A DNA stretch of 64,000 bases from Levilactobacillus cerevisiae (lineage in GTDB: Bacteria; Bacillota; Bacilli; Lactobacillales; Lactobacillaceae): positions 1 through 64,000 of the forward strand of contig NZ_RHNN01000007.1 in NCBI RefSeq assembly GCF_003946245.1, written 5' to 3'. The position numbers and the translations under genes are program-made. Under the pieces are notes generated by a model that ran no database searches, was not told the DNA's origin, and was given only the letters and a program-made list of their open reading frames with translations. Of the stretch, positions 26,309 through 36,264 are shown piece by piece (the first letter of the stretch is position 1; each line of letters begins with the position of its first letter).

Positions 26309-27115
26309 CTAACCGCGGTGGAACCAGCCGCTGACGCGGTGCCAGAAGCCCGTATCCTCTTGTTCTTCGATCTTCATCAAAGGAACCGTTTCACCCTCCA
26401 AGCGGCGGGCAACGTTACGGTAGCCTTGACCAGCGGGATTATCCGTCTGCATAACCACGGGTTCCCCCTGGTTAGAGGTCGTGATCACGGCATCGTCATC
26501 AAAGATAATGCCCAGCAATTCAATGCCCAGATGGTGCGTGATTTCGTCAATGTCCATCATTGAACCATCCTGCATCATGTTCCGCCGAATGCGGTTGATC
26601 AACAAGCGTGGTGCTTCGGTCAAGGGGTGTTGTTCCAACAACCCAACGACTCGATCAGCATCGCGGACGGCAGAAATTTCCGGTGTCGTCACAACAATGG
26701 CAGCATCAGCGCCGGCAACAGCGTTGGTGAATCCTTGTTCAATCCCAGCGGGGCAATCGATCAAGACGTAATCGTATTCGGGCTTTAACTCGTCGACGAT
26801 TTCTTTGACCTGTTCCGGTTGCAGCGCGGTCTTGTCCGTGTTTTGAGCAGCTGGCAACAAGTAAAGCTTGTCGTCAAACCGCTTATCTTTGACTAAAGCT
26901 TGTGGTAACTTTGCGCGGCCCTCGGCGACATCCACGATATCGTAGATGATGCGGTTGTCGAGGCCCAACACAACGTCCAAATTCCGGAGACCAATGTCCA
27001 AGTCCATCAAGCAGACCCGTTTGCCCATTAAGGCTAACGCGGTCCCGATGTTGGCACTGGTCGTCGTCTTCCCAACGCCACCCTTACCGGAGGTGATTAC
27101 AATTGCTTTACCCAT
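26309..27115 (-). CDS. minD: Septum-site determining ATPase MinD
   Basis: A 268-residue deviant-Walker ATPase that binds membrane as a dimer and recruits MinC to block division away from midcell. KGGVGKTTTS (about 11-20) is the deviant Walker A motif. The C-terminus ends in an amphipathic membrane-targeting segment with Trp and Phe (FWHRVSGWFHRG). It lies 2 bp after minC in the mreBCD-minCD cluster. No minE was seen, as expected in a Gram-positive rod where DivIVA-type proteins position the system. Confidence 0.95.
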   Translation of the reverse strand: MGKAIVITSGKGGVGKTTTSANIGTALALMGKRVCLMDLDIGLRNLDVVLGLDNRIIYDIVDVAEGRAKLPQALVKDKRFDDKLYLLPAAQNTDKTALQPEQVKEIVDELKPEYDYVLIDCPAGIEQGFTNAVAGADAAIVVTTPEISAVRDADRVVGLLEQHPLTEAPRLLINRIRRNMMQDGSMMDIDEITHHLGIELLGIIFDDDAVITTSNQGEPVVMQTDNPAGQGYRNVARRLEGETVPLMKIEEQEDTGFWHRVSGWFHRG

Positions 27116-27117
27116 TT

Positions 27118-27789
27118 CTAAATTCCTCCAATCTGGTTATACAACTTCGGATTGATCTTCTTCAATTGCCCGAGCTTGCCGTACGACAAAACGTGTAAGT
27201 CATTGACGTAAGCAATCGTCTGCCGTGAAGCGGACAAGGTATCCGCTTCAATAATGTCAAACTGCTCGGCAATCCGGACCTGTTGCGCCGTTTGAAGATT
27301 TCCCATAATCAGCTTGGACTCATCATCGGGATATCCCGCCTGAAGAATGCCAGCGACATCCCCCATGGAAAAGATGTTGCCCGTCGTCCGGAGCTTACCA
27401 CCCTCGTGAATCGTCCCCAAGAACAGGACATCGCCCTTCATGACGACCTCCTGCCCGTTGCGGATCACTTTACTTAACAGGTGGACATTTTCCCGCTCCC
27501 GTAACTGAATTGCATCCGCAATCGTCATCACGTTCGCGGCAATCTTGTGAATTTCAAACCGGGGATACTGCGCCACCATCTGTTCGATGCGACTCTTCTC
27601 CTCTGCAGTCAAAATTCGGTCCTCAGTCAAGACGTCCAAGGAGACCTTGGCGCTTTCCAAAGCCTGGGGATCTGCCTTGAGATTTTCTAACAATGTTTTC
27701 AAATCAACCAAGACTTGATCCAGACTCGCTGATTGCTTGAGGACCAAGTCATAGCCGTTTTGCGTTCCGCGTAATACGGCTGCCTGCAT
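27118..27789 (-). CDS. minC: Septum-site determining protein MinC
   Basis: A 223-residue FtsZ-assembly inhibitor. The N-terminal domain (about 1-100) contacts FtsZ, and the C-terminal beta-helix domain (about 115-215) contains the MinC pattern around GDVLFLGTIHEGGKLRTTG and binds MinD. I chose the ATG at 27789 with GAAGGGA eight bases upstream. A longer frame begins with a GTG that directly abuts the mreD stop codon and has no binding site. It sits between mreD and minD with no real gap. Confidence 0.92.
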   Translation of the reverse strand: MQAAVLRGTQNGYDLVLKQSASLDQVLVDLKTLLENLKADPQALESAKVSLDVLTEDRILTAEEKSRIEQMVAQYPRFEIHKIAANVMTIADAIQLRERENVHLLSKVIRNGQEVVMKGDVLFLGTIHEGGKLRTTGNIFSMGDVAGILQAGYPDDESKLIMGNLQTAQQVRIAEQFDIIEADTLSASRQTIAYVNDLHVLSYGKLGQLKKINPKLYNQIGGI

Positions 27790-27807
27790 AGCGTTCGTTC
27801 CCTTCAC

Positions 27808-28338
27808 CTATTTTAACCAATTATACACCCAACGAATGGGGAAATATAAAATGACAAACATGGCCAGGTTTAAAGCCAATGTTGGCCCGAGTGTGTTCAC
27901 TAAGAACGCACTCCCAGCGGCATTATTGAGATGAACGGCCCGACTCGCCACGTAGCCCAATCCTTCAACGAGCGTAATGTCGATGAAGTAGATGAGTAAC
28001 CCACTTAAAAAGTTAGGATTGATCCAGCTCACAAGTCGCCGGGTCACGTAAATGACTAACGGAAAAATAAAGACGTAAATCCCAAAAATTCCAGTATAGT
28101 ACAGATCAAAGACGGCACCAGCAACGGCCGCCCAACGTGCTAGCGGCATGGGAAAGTCACCGTTGTCCGCTTCAAAAATGGCACCGCACACCAGCCACAG
28201 CACAACTAAATGGCTCACCATGGCGGTGGGGTAGCGGAACATTTGCACATTAAAGACTTGGCTCACGGCCCCGTCTAAAAAGAGTGCGAGAAACAAGAAG
28301 ACGGGAAAGCCGAAGCGTAATTTTGATAATCGATACAC
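27808..28338 (-). CDS. mreD: Rod-shape membrane protein MreD
   Basis: A 176-residue protein, nearly all hydrophobic, with about five transmembrane helices; it is a component of the elongasome with MreC and MreB. Sequence is weakly conserved in this family, so the call relies on hydropathy, length and position between mreC and minC. The start is a GTG at 28338 preceded by GGGGGAA. It lies 13 bp after mreC, in the same operon. Confidence 0.9.
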   Translation of the reverse strand: MYRLSKLRFGFPVFLFLALFLDGAVSQVFNVQMFRYPTAMVSHLVVLWLVCGAIFEADNGDFPMPLARWAAVAGAVFDLYYTGIFGIYVFIFPLVIYVTRRLVSWINPNFLSGLLIYFIDITLVEGLGYVASRAVHLNNAAGSAFLVNTLGPTLALNLAMFVILYFPIRWVYNWLK

Positions 28339-28351
28339 GATTGGTTCCCCC

Positions 28352-29203
28352 CTACTGCTTGCTTACGGCGACCGTCACAATGTTCAGGTCGCTCAAGTCC
28401 GTCGCCGGCGTAATGTACAGTTTGGTGGATAACCCGTAATCGGAACCCGTTGCCTTGGCAACTTGACCAACGTACAAGCCCTTTGGCGTCACACCACCGA
28501 GCCCACTCGTAACAACCTTATCGCCCTTGGCAATCTTGGCCTTGGTCGTAATGTTATCCATCGTGATTTGCCCGGTCGTGGAATTGTACCCGCTCAACAC
28601 ACCGTTGACCGTCTTCCCAGACTTGGTGGTAATTGAGACGGCAAACCGGTTTGCCGTGTCATTGTTGTCGGTAATCAGTTCAACCTTCGAATTGGTCTTG
28701 TTGACTTCGGCAACCCGACCCACTAATCCGGAACCGGACATCACTGGCATGTTCTTCGTCACGCCAGCAGAGGAACCCTTGTTAATCACGACCTGGTTTT
28801 GCCAAGACGATGGGGTCCGGGTGATGACGGCAGCGGAAACGGCCGTGTAATCCGTTAATGAACTGTTTAAACTAATTTCTTTCTTCAGTTGTTTGTTTTC
28901 TTTAGCCAAAGTCTGGTCGCGCACCTTGGTTTGGGCGAGCTCACTGACCTGCTTCTTCAACTGTTGGTTTTCTTGATACGTGTTCAGCAGCTCCGAAACA
29001 GAGCTCACGGAACCACTCAGCCCGTTCGTTGGAATGGCAACGACCCGGTCGACTAGACCGACAATGTCGTTCCCAAATTGTTGAACCAACGGCGGTGTTG
29101 ACTTCTTGTTACGAATTGTCACGGACACCGTCATCAAAGCAAAGCTAACAATCACGCAGACAATGATAATAACGAGCCGCCGATTGAGAGAAAATTTCTG
29201 CAT
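28352..29203 (-). CDS. mreC: Rod-shape determining protein MreC
   Basis: A 283-residue bitopic protein: short cytosolic N-terminus, transmembrane helix at about 10-28, coiled coil (about 65-105) and an extracellular double beta-barrel domain. It organises penicillin-binding proteins during side-wall synthesis. Typical sequence is TRTPSSWQNQVVINKGSSAG and SGLVGRV in the first barrel. It is 83 bp after mreB, with a hairpin in the gap, then overlaps the reading direction of mreD and minCD. Confidence 0.94.
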   Translation of the reverse strand: MQKFSLNRRLVIIIVCVIVSFALMTVSVTIRNKKSTPPLVQQFGNDIVGLVDRVVAIPTNGLSGSVSSVSELLNTYQENQQLKKQVSELAQTKVRDQTLAKENKQLKKEISLNSSLTDYTAVSAAVITRTPSSWQNQVVINKGSSAGVTKNMPVMSGSGLVGRVAEVNKTNSKVELITDNNDTANRFAVSITTKSGKTVNGVLSGYNSTTGQITMDNITTKAKIAKGDKVVTSGLGGVTPKGLYVGQVAKATGSDYGLSTKLYITPATDLSDLNIVTVAVSKQ

Positions 29204-29254
29204 GTTTGACCTCCATCTTGCGGGTATGGTTTACTTTGCCCATACCGTCACAAT

Positions 29255-29280
29255 AAAGAAGCGGGAAGCTGCCTTCCCGC
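29255..29280 (-). terminator. Weak terminator or processing hairpin between mreB and mreC
   Basis: Perfect hairpin GCGGGAA/TTCCCGC on the minus strand just after the mreB stop codon, with an imperfect T-rich tail (TTCTTTATT). A second hairpin (GGTATGGG/CCATACC) follows at 29221-29247. Partial read-through to mreC is likely. Confidence 0.5.
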
Positions 29281-29286
29281 TAGTCC

Positions 29287-30291
29287 CTATTTTTTCTTCA
29301 TGACATCAATACTCTTTAAGGATTCACCAGTACCAGCGGCCACACAATCTAATGGGTCACTTGCAATGGAAACCGGCACCTTGGTTGCGTCGGCAATCAC
29401 TTCAGAAAGGTTCTTCAGTAATGCCCCACCACCAGTTAAGACGATACCGTGATCAATCACATCGGCAGCGATTTCTGGGGAGGTTTCTTCCAAGGTTTCC
29501 TTGATTGCCGTAATGACATCTTGAACGGGTTCTTGGATGGCCTTAGCCACGTCAACAGCAGAGACTTCAACGGCCTTAGGTAAGCCGGTCACTAAATCAC
29601 GGCCCCGAATAGTGGCACCGTCAATCTTGCTAGCGTCTTCAACTGAAGCAGAACCAATATCCATCTTCAGCTTTTCAGCAGTCCGTTCACCAATCAACAG
29701 GTTGAAGTTGCTACGAACATAGGTCGCAATCGCATCATCCAACTTGTCACCGGCAACCCGGATTGAGCGGCTAGACACAATCCCACCTAAGGAGATGGTG
29801 GCAACGTCTGTGGTCCCACCACCCATGTCAACAACCATGCTACCGGTTGGGTCCATAACGGGCAACCCGGCACCAATAGCTGCAGCAAATGGTTCTTCAA
29901 TGACGTAAGCGTCACGAGCACCAGCAACACGAGTCGCGTCGATCACGGCCCGCTTTTCGACTTCCGTTACACCACTTGGCACACAAACCATGACATATGG
30001 CTTGCCGCTTGACTTACCAACTGTTTTCTCGATGAAGTACTTCATCATGGCAACAGTGGTATCGTAATCGGCAATCACGCCGTCTTTCATGGGCCGAATG
30101 GCAACGATACTAGCCGGTGTACGGCCAATCATTGCGCGTGCGTCTTCACCAACGGACACAATTTCCCCAGACTTTGTGTTCTTGGCGACAACGGAAGGTT
30201 CGCGAAGAACGATACCCTTACCGTCAACGTAGACAATTGTATTGGCGGTACCAAGATCGATCCCAATATTTTTCGTTCCTAATCCGAACAC
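29287..30291 (-). CDS. mreB: Actin-like rod-shape protein MreB
   Basis: A 334-residue bacterial actin that forms membrane-bound filaments guiding side-wall synthesis. Phosphate-1 motif IDLGTANT is near 12-19, phosphate-2 MGGGTTDVA near 165-173, and the adenosine motif LTGGGALL near 288-295. The start is a GTG at 30291, with AAGGGATG upstream. It begins an mreB-mreC-mreD-minC-minD cluster. A second actin-like gene (mbl) is at 57949-58953; the two have almost the same length and share an extended -10 promoter. Confidence 0.95.
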   Translation of the reverse strand: MFGLGTKNIGIDLGTANTIVYVDGKGIVLREPSVVAKNTKSGEIVSVGEDARAMIGRTPASIVAIRPMKDGVIADYDTTVAMMKYFIEKTVGKSSGKPYVMVCVPSGVTEVEKRAVIDATRVAGARDAYVIEEPFAAAIGAGLPVMDPTGSMVVDMGGGTTDVATISLGGIVSSRSIRVAGDKLDDAIATYVRSNFNLLIGERTAEKLKMDIGSASVEDASKIDGATIRGRDLVTGLPKAVEVSAVDVAKAIQEPVQDVITAIKETLEETSPEIAADVIDHGIVLTGGGALLKNLSEVIADATKVPVSIASDPLDCVAAGTGESLKSIDVMKKK

Positions 30292-30359
30292 TGTGTTTCA
30301 TCCCTTCATTGTCAACAAAACTTTAATTGATTTTTTATTTTCTATACATTGATAGACGT

Positions 30360-30368
30360 ATTATAACA
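30360..30368 (-). promoter_or_regulatory. Extended -10 promoter of mreB
   Basis: Minus-strand TGTTATAAT, a consensus -10 with the TG extension. No convincing -35. The same TATGTTATAAT string precedes mbl (58998-59006). Confidence 0.55.
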
Positions 30369-30521
30369 TACCTATCAGCGTGAGAACACGTCGTCAATGT
30401 CAAGAATACCGAACTTTTAACGAGAAAGAAATAGCTAAAAGTGATTTTAAACAGTTTTTAATGGTTGTGACATCTTTCCCCCATTTATTCTGCTAGTTAA
30501 TCACTCACGACCTAGCTCAAA

Positions 30522-31157
30522 TTAGTGCCCGGTGAGCGGCAAATGCCCGGTTTCGCGCAAACTAAAGTAGCTCGACACCCCAATCACAAAACCATCCAGG
30601 AGTGGAATTCCCATTAGCTGGCCGCACTCCGCTAACCGAGTCATGAAGGCTAGGTCGTTGCTGGACGGCTCCGGTACGCCACTGGGATGGTTGTGCGCCA
30701 CGACAATCGTCGCCGCGCCATGCATCACCGCTACCTGAAAAATTTCCCGCGGATGAACCGGACAACTGTCCAGGGTTCCCTGAAAGACGGTTTGACGAGC
30801 GATGATTTGGTTGCGCGCATCTAAGGCCAGCACCTCAACCCGTTCCTGTGGCAAATAACGCAGATCATCCATGAGCAGTTGTCCTAACTGACTACTAGCC
30901 AGCACTTCCCCCAGAACGGGGCGCGGCGCTTGTTGGACCCACCGGCCTAAATCGATTGCCGTTAAGAGACTTCGCCGGCGTGACTGGCCACCAACGTAGG
31001 CGCGTCGTTGCCGTTGACTGGCATACCGCAAGTCGGCGACGCTGTGAAAATAGCGGAAGAACCGGTCACATTCCGTGGCGGCTGGTAATCCCAAACTCTT
31101 TAAAACCCGATTCAGTAGTTGACGCTCGTTTCTAGTTGCTGTCTTTAGCTGTTGCAT
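30522..31157 (-). CDS. radC: RadC-family JAB1/MPN domain protein
   Basis: A 211-residue protein of the UPF0758/RadC family. The C-terminal JAB domain has the zinc-binding HNHPSG motif followed by the expected Ser and Asp residues. Despite the name, a repair role has not been upheld for the E. coli protein, and molecular function is uncertain. I chose the ATG at 31157, which has AGGGG nine bases upstream, over the GTG three codons earlier. It sits between folC and mreB, the conserved Firmicute order. Confidence 0.9.
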   Translation of the reverse strand: MQQLKTATRNERQLLNRVLKSLGLPAATECDRFFRYFHSVADLRYASQRQRRAYVGGQSRRRSLLTAIDLGRWVQQAPRPVLGEVLASSQLGQLLMDDLRYLPQERVEVLALDARNQIIARQTVFQGTLDSCPVHPREIFQVAVMHGAATIVVAHNHPSGVPEPSSNDLAFMTRLAECGQLMGIPLLDGFVIGVSSYFSLRETGHLPLTGH

Positions 31158-31200
31158 GGCTTTCACCCCTCTACGAGTTAACTCCGTAAAAGAAGGCGAA

Positions 31201-32520
31201 TTATTCGTCGGTTCCCTTAAAATATTGCCGAACTTCCGAAATAAAATACAACGATCCCGTTAACAGAACCAAATCATCGGCTGAAACGTCCGCCAATACC
31301 GTCTTTAACGCTGTTGGCCAGTCGGGGGCCATGCTGACGCGTTTGTACTGCTTGACCGCTGACTCCAGCTCGACCGGCGTCGCAGCGGCCCGTTTGCCAG
31401 GCCCCTGAAACTGCGTGGCAATCAGGTGGACGTTGTGCACGCCCATCAAGGTCTTCACCATTTGTTCGTACTGCTTATCGGCCAGAACAGCCAGGATAAT
31501 GTAGATATCATGGTCTTTGAAATGTTGCCGTAGAAGATGGGCCATTTCGACCATGGCCGGCTCGTTGTGGGCCCCATCAATAGCAATCAGGGGTTCGGCG
31601 TTCAACCGTTCAAACCGGCCCGGCCAGACGGTGTGCTGTAAGCCTCGGCGAATCTCGGTGATGTTCACGGCCTGCTTAGTCTCCAAGTGATAGGTAATAA
31701 ATGCCGTCAGTGCCGTTGCCGCGTTATCAATTTGATATTCACCTAACAAATCAATTTGTAAATGTTGCCAGCGCCGGTCGCCCCAGCTGTAAGCAAAGCG
31801 TTCGCCCCATTCGTCATGCGGCTGGTTCTTCACCCGAAAGTCCCGGTCCAAGGCGCAGACCTGGGTGTGCTGGCTGTCGGCCGTCGCATCCATCACGGCT
31901 AGTGCATCCGGGGTCAGGCGGCCACAAACTACGGGAACCCCTGGCTTAATGATTCCCGCCTTTTGCGTCGCAATTTCAGGAATCGTGTCTCCCAGAATCT
32001 TCATGTGATCCATGCCGATGGTGGTAATCACGGAAACCGCCGGGGTAATAATATTCGTTGAATCATACAGGCCGCCCAGCCCAACTTCAACTACCACCAC
32101 GTCTACCGGGTGACTGGCGAAGTGGCAGAACATTAGGGCCGTGTCGATTTCAAATTCAGTTGGTCCTTCAGCGCCGAGTTTTTGATCCAACTGGGCAACA
32201 ACCGGTTCGAGCCGCTGAACGTCGGCCAACAGGTCGGCATCGCTGATGGGCTCGCCATCCGTACTGATTCGCTCGTTGAACCGGGTAATAAATGGCGACG
32301 TAAAGGTCCCCACCGTTTGGCCCTCAGCCATGAATAAATCGCGTAAGAAGGCCACGGTGGAGCCCTTGCCGTTCGTTCCGGCAACGTGGATCATGTTCAG
32401 TTGTTCCTGTGGGTCGCCTAGCAAGGCCATGAACTCACGCATGCGGGTTAGCGTGGGCTTCTTCTTAAACTTGTCGCGGCCGTGAATGAATTTTAGTGCT
32501 TCGGCGTATGTTTCTATCAA
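31201..32520 (-). CDS. folC: Folylpolyglutamate synthase / dihydrofolate synthase
   Basis: A Mur-ligase-fold enzyme of about 439 residues that adds glutamate to dihydropteroate or folates in an ATP-dependent reaction. The P-loop AGTNGKGST is near residue 50, followed by TSPF and the GLGGLYDSTN motif. I favour the TTG at 32520 because GGGAGG lies 8 bp upstream and the frame then begins near IETYAEAL, as in relatives. The ATG eight codons earlier (32544) has no binding site. It is 35-45 bp upstream of radC, and separated from valS by a terminator and repeats. Confidence 0.92.
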   Translation of the reverse strand: MIETYAEALKFIHGRDKFKKKPTLTRMREFMALLGDPQEQLNMIHVAGTNGKGSTVAFLRDLFMAEGQTVGTFTSPFITRFNERISTDGEPISDADLLADVQRLEPVVAQLDQKLGAEGPTEFEIDTALMFCHFASHPVDVVVVEVGLGGLYDSTNIITPAVSVITTIGMDHMKILGDTIPEIATQKAGIIKPGVPVVCGRLTPDALAVMDATADSQHTQVCALDRDFRVKNQPHDEWGERFAYSWGDRRWQHLQIDLLGEYQIDNAATALTAFITYHLETKQAVNITEIRRGLQHTVWPGRFERLNAEPLIAIDGAHNEPAMVEMAHLLRQHFKDHDIYIILAVLADKQYEQMVKTLMGVHNVHLIATQFQGPGKRAAATPVELESAVKQYKRVSMAPDWPTALKTVLADVSADDLVLLTGSLYFISEVRQYFKGTDE

Positions 32521-32610
32521 GTTGAAAACCTCCCGAGTAGTCATTGGTTTCCAGTGTAGCAGATTTCCCTTGGTCGTGAACGGTAAATTGTGCTCTGTTT
32601 TCGCCTTACC

Positions 32611-32749
32611 GGGCGATTGTAATGAACCGGAACGCTGTGGGCGGGCGCCCGGAGCCGCTTAGGAGCGCGTCTCAAAGATACCAATTGCCTAAGCGGCCAA
32701 GTCCCCGCCGCTAAGGCAATTCCCACGGCTGAGTTCATTACAATCGCCC
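32611..32749 (-). repeat. Type I structured element, copy H
   Basis: Has the longest perfect outer stem: GGGCGATTGTAATGAAC (32611-32627) with GTTCATTACAATCGCCC (32733-32749), 17 bp. On the minus strand hairpin 1 is a 15-bp near-perfect AATTGCCTTAGCGGC/GCCGCTTAGGCAATT. The 3' half of hairpin 3 and part of hairpin 2 are lost. CAGCCGTGGG and CCCACAGCGTTCC, shared with copies F and K, are retained. Confidence 0.75.
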
Positions 32750-33050
32750 TCTCGGCTTACATAGCACTTTCACTGTTCACTTGTGTTCTTGATTTTTTCG
32801 TTCAAATTAATAGATTGCGGACGTCGGAAACTTTAGGTACCACAAGCTGAGGACTAATCACCAGCACCATTCGGTTAGTTAGGCTACCGAACCTAATCTA
32901 ATTCACAGAAAGAAAAAAATTTCGAGACGCTTGAAAATTGACAACACTATCTACGCCTGCTCCCTTCGACTACGTACACAGTGGCCGATTATTCTGACCA
33001 AACGTTGCCAGTTCAGCGACAATCACCTCAGTGTCAGGCCAAAGATCAAC
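32750..33050. other. Gene-free stretch between type I copies H and I
   Basis: No supported coding frame. Near 33001-33035 the flank block GTTGCCAGTTCAGCGA of type I elements appears. Nothing else recognised. Confidence 0.35.
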
Positions 33051-33051
33051 C

Positions 33052-33240
33052 GTAACCGGAGGCGGACAGAGATGCAGGCAGCTGTGTCGACGGCGTTAGC
33101 TGAGTGATTTTCTCAGGTTACACCGTGGGACGCGTTTGAAGACTGTCGGTTTTGGACAGGCTTCAAACCGAGCCGGAGGACCGCTCTTTGGCCGCAGGCG
33201 GTCCCCACAGCAGACGGAATCTCAGGCAGCCGCAGGTAAC
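33052..33240 (+). repeat. Type I structured element, copy I
   Basis: AGAGAT (33068-33073) and GCTGTG (33081-33086) pair with AATCTC (33218-33223) and CACAGC (33206-33211). Hairpin 1 is GTTAGCTGAG...CTCAGGTTAC, hairpin 3 is a perfect GTTTGAAG-ACT-GTC...GAC-AGG-CTTCAAAC, and hairpin 2 is GGACCGC...GGCGGTCC. It closely resembles copies E and M. Confidence 0.78.
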
Positions 33241-33297
33241 AATTCACTACTACTTTTATGGATTGCATCCCGGTCAGCTGGGTCTTTCACAGCACAC

Positions 33298-33340
33298 AAA
33301 AACCGGCAGCAACCACTCTCAACGAGTCGTTGCTGCCGGT
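33298..33340 (-). terminator. Terminator of valS
   Basis: Minus-strand arms CCGGCAGCAACGACTC...GTTGCTGCCGG and TTTTT, about 35 bp after the valS stop codon. Confidence 0.9.
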
Positions 33341-33372
33341 CGATTATACTTGTTTGCTCGCAACAAATCCGC

Positions 33373-36039
33373 TTAGATTTGCGCTTGAATGTCCGCTAAC
33401 CGTTGCTTCGTTGCGGCTAACTTCTTTTCGTTGTCCGCTTGCTTCTCCCGTTCGGCGTTCACAACGTCTTCTGGGGCGTTGGCTACGAAACGTTCGTTAC
33501 CCAACTTCTTCTTGGCACGGTCGACTTCGGCCGTGAACTTGGCAACTTCCTTGTCCAAGCGCTTGGCTTCGTCGTTCAGGTCAACCAATTCGGCTAACGG
33601 TACTGAGACTTCAGCACCCGTGATGACCGCCGTCATGGACAGCTTTGGCGCAACCAAGTCGGCACCAATTTCCAAGTCCTTCGGGTGAACAAACCGGTCG
33701 ATGTAGTCGCGGTTGTTTTCGAAGACGTTGTGCAGTTGGTCGTCGCTGGTCTTGATTTGCAGGTCAATCGGCGTGGACATTGGGGCGTTTGCTTCAACCC
33801 GAATGTTCCGGACTGCCTTGATCAAATCAATCAGACTGGTCATGTCGTCTTCCGCCGTGGGATTGTCGAATTCTGGGTGGTCAACTGGGTAAGCCGCCGT
33901 CACCAGAGATTGCCCCTCATGCGGCATCGCTTGCCAAATGGACTCGGTCACGAATGGCATGATTGGTTGTAACAGACGCAAGGTTTGATCCAACACGTAA
34001 GCCAGCATGTCCTGCTTGGCGGCCTTTGCATCGGCATCGTCGCCAGTCAAGACTTCCTTACTCATTTCGATGTACCAGTCACAGAAGTCATTCCAAATGA
34101 AGTTGTAGAGGGCCCGGCCCGCTTCACCAAAGTCAAACTTGTCAAACATTTCAGTCACGTGCTTGACCGTGTCGTTCAACCGGCTCAGCATCCATTTGTC
34201 GGTCAGGTCCCACTTGTCAGCGGCGGGAACGACCGGCTTCGTATTATCACCCAAGTTCATGATAACAAACCGACTGGCATTCCAAATCTTGTTGATAAAG
34301 TTCCAGGCCGCGTCCATTTTGTCGTAACTGAACCGAACATCTTGACCAGCCGTTGATCCGGTTGACAGGAACCACCGCAGAGCGTCGGCACCGTACTTGT
34401 CGATGACGTCCATTGGGTCGATCCCATTGCCCAAGGACTTGCTCATCTTCCGACCGTCTTCGGCCCGAATCAAGCCGTGGATGAGCGCGTGTTTAAACGG
34501 CTTCTTACCGGTAAATTCGAGGCTTTGGAAGATCATCCGGGAAACCCAGAAGAAGATGATGTCGTAGCCGGTAACCAACGTGTCGGTTGGGAAGTAGCGC
34601 TTAAAGTCGGCGCTGTCTTCATTTGGCCAGCCCATCGTGGAGAAAGGCCACAGGGCACTGGAGAACCAGGTATCCAAGACGTCGGGATCCTGTTCCCAGT
34701 TTTCAATATCCTTTGGTGCCTCTTCATTGACGTAGATTTCGCCGGTCTGCTTGTTGTACCAGGCTGGGATCCGGTGACCCCACCAGAGTTGACGGGAAAT
34801 AACCCAGTCGTGGACGTTTTCCATCCATTGGGTAAAGGTATGCTCGAACCGTTCTGGCACGAAATCAACCGCGTTGTCGCCCGCTTGATTCTTGATGGCA
34901 ACTTCAGCGAGTGGCTTCATTTTTACGAACCACTGGGTAGACAGCCGGGCTTCAACCTGCACACCAGTCCGTTCTGAATGACCCACGGAATGGACGATTG
35001 GATCCACCTTGAGCAGTAAGCCTTGGTCGTCTAAGTCCGCAACCATGGCCTTCCGCGCGTCAAAACGGTCCATGCCCGCGTATTTGCCAGCCTTGTCGTT
35101 CATTGATGCATCTTCGTTCATGGTGTTAATCCGTTCAAGGTTGTGACGGTTACCCACTAAGAAGTCATTCGGGTCGTGGGCTGGCGTAATTTTAACCATC
35201 CCGGTCCCAAAATTGATGTCAACGTATTGGTCAGCGATGATTGGAATTTCACGGTCAGCTAATGGCAGGATAACCTTCTTGCCAACTAAGTCCTTGTACC
35301 GGTCGTCATCCGGGTTAACGGCAACGGCGGTGTCCCCCATCATGGTTTCAGGACGGGTCGTGGCAATTTCAATGTAGTGCTTGCCGTTAAACGTGTATTC
35401 TGGATCGGCGAAGGGATATTTCACGTGGTAAAAGGCACCCTTGTCGTCTTGGTGAATAACTTCGATGTCGGATAAGGCCGTCCGTGCTTGGGGATCCCAA
35501 TTGATGATGTATTCGCCCCGGTAGATTAAGCCCTTCTTGTAGAGGGTCACGAAGACCTTCTTAACGGCATCGGACAGGCCATCATCCAGCGTAAACCGTT
35601 CGCGGGAGTAGTCCAGGGACAATCCCATCTTGGCCCACTGTTTGTGAATGGTTGCAGCGTACTCGTCTTTCCATTCCCAAACCTTTTCAACGAATTTCTT
35701 GCGACCTAGGTCGTAACGGGTAATCCCTTGTTCACGCAACCGGGCTTCGACCTTGGCTTGCGTGGCGATGCCGGCATGGTCCATCCCCGGAATCCAGAGC
35801 GTATCAAAGCCCTGCATCCGCTTTTGCCGAATGATCATGTCTTGTAAAGTCGTATCCCAGGCGTGGCCTAAATGCAGCTTCCCGGTAACGTTTGGTGGGG
35901 GTAAAACGATTGAATACGGCGTGGCCTTTTTGTCACCACTGGGTTTGAAAACATCTTCATCGAGCCAAGTCTGGTACCGTCCCGCTTCAACGGCGGTTGG
36001 GTCATACTTGGTCGGCATATCAATTTGCTTATCTGCCAT
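33373..36039 (-). CDS. valS: Valyl-tRNA synthetase
   Basis: An 888-residue class I aminoacyl-tRNA synthetase charging tRNA-Val. HIGH appears as HLGH in the N-terminal Rossmann region, KMSKS as KMSKSLGNG, and the editing insertion is between them. A C-terminal coiled coil (about 810-888) is typical of ValRS. I chose the ATG at 36039 with AAAGGA upstream; the frame stays open for 60 further codons, but those lie in the T-box leader. A T-box with Val specifier GTA controls it. A type II structured repeat lies between the T-box terminator and the start codon. Confidence 0.97.
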   Translation of the reverse strand: MADKQIDMPTKYDPTAVEAGRYQTWLDEDVFKPSGDKKATPYSIVLPPPNVTGKLHLGHAWDTTLQDMIIRQKRMQGFDTLWIPGMDHAGIATQAKVEARLREQGITRYDLGRKKFVEKVWEWKDEYAATIHKQWAKMGLSLDYSRERFTLDDGLSDAVKKVFVTLYKKGLIYRGEYIINWDPQARTALSDIEVIHQDDKGAFYHVKYPFADPEYTFNGKHYIEIATTRPETMMGDTAVAVNPDDDRYKDLVGKKVILPLADREIPIIADQYVDINFGTGMVKITPAHDPNDFLVGNRHNLERINTMNEDASMNDKAGKYAGMDRFDARKAMVADLDDQGLLLKVDPIVHSVGHSERTGVQVEARLSTQWFVKMKPLAEVAIKNQAGDNAVDFVPERFEHTFTQWMENVHDWVISRQLWWGHRIPAWYNKQTGEIYVNEEAPKDIENWEQDPDVLDTWFSSALWPFSTMGWPNEDSADFKRYFPTDTLVTGYDIIFFWVSRMIFQSLEFTGKKPFKHALIHGLIRAEDGRKMSKSLGNGIDPMDVIDKYGADALRWFLSTGSTAGQDVRFSYDKMDAAWNFINKIWNASRFVIMNLGDNTKPVVPAADKWDLTDKWMLSRLNDTVKHVTEMFDKFDFGEAGRALYNFIWNDFCDWYIEMSKEVLTGDDADAKAAKQDMLAYVLDQTLRLLQPIMPFVTESIWQAMPHEGQSLVTAAYPVDHPEFDNPTAEDDMTSLIDLIKAVRNIRVEANAPMSTPIDLQIKTSDDQLHNVFENNRDYIDRFVHPKDLEIGADLVAPKLSMTAVITGAEVSVPLAELVDLNDEAKRLDKEVAKFTAEVDRAKKKLGNERFVANAPEDVVNAEREKQADNEKKLAATKQRLADIQAQI

Positions 36040-36120
36040 TTGAATCAATTCCTTTCTTGTCTGCCTGAAGTTAATGAGTCCGGAGTAAATCCCAGGATCG
36101 CGTTGTATCTCCAAAATTAT

Positions 36121-36246
36121 ATTGCTGAAACGTGGAACAAAAGGCAGCTGGCTTCGCTTAAAACTGATAGCCAAATAATCCAAACCCAGGATTATCCGGC
36201 TATCAGCCTTAATGCTCACCAGCTAACCGCCTTCTGTCCCACTCTT
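36121..36246. repeat. Type II structured repeat, copy Q, inside the valS leader
   Basis: GAAACGTG, GCTTAA...TTAATGC and CCCACTCT are shared with copies N and P. Stem AAGGC-A-GCTGG pairs with CCAGC-TAACC-GCCTT. The apical hairpin is CTGATAGCC...GGCTATCAG with AATAATCC/GGATTAT inside, different in sequence from the other copies. Confidence 0.65.
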
Positions 36247-36264
36247 GAAGTTAGTCTCTGGGTA

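Noticed and set aside
31157-31190. GTTAACTCCGTAA shared by the radC and cinA upstream regions
   Set aside because: Short match at only two loci, with no dyad or promoter relation; probably chance.
36040-36219. 60-codon N-terminal extension of ValS
   Set aside because: Lies in the structured leader, and the ATG at 36039 has the ribosome binding site and the usual N-terminus.
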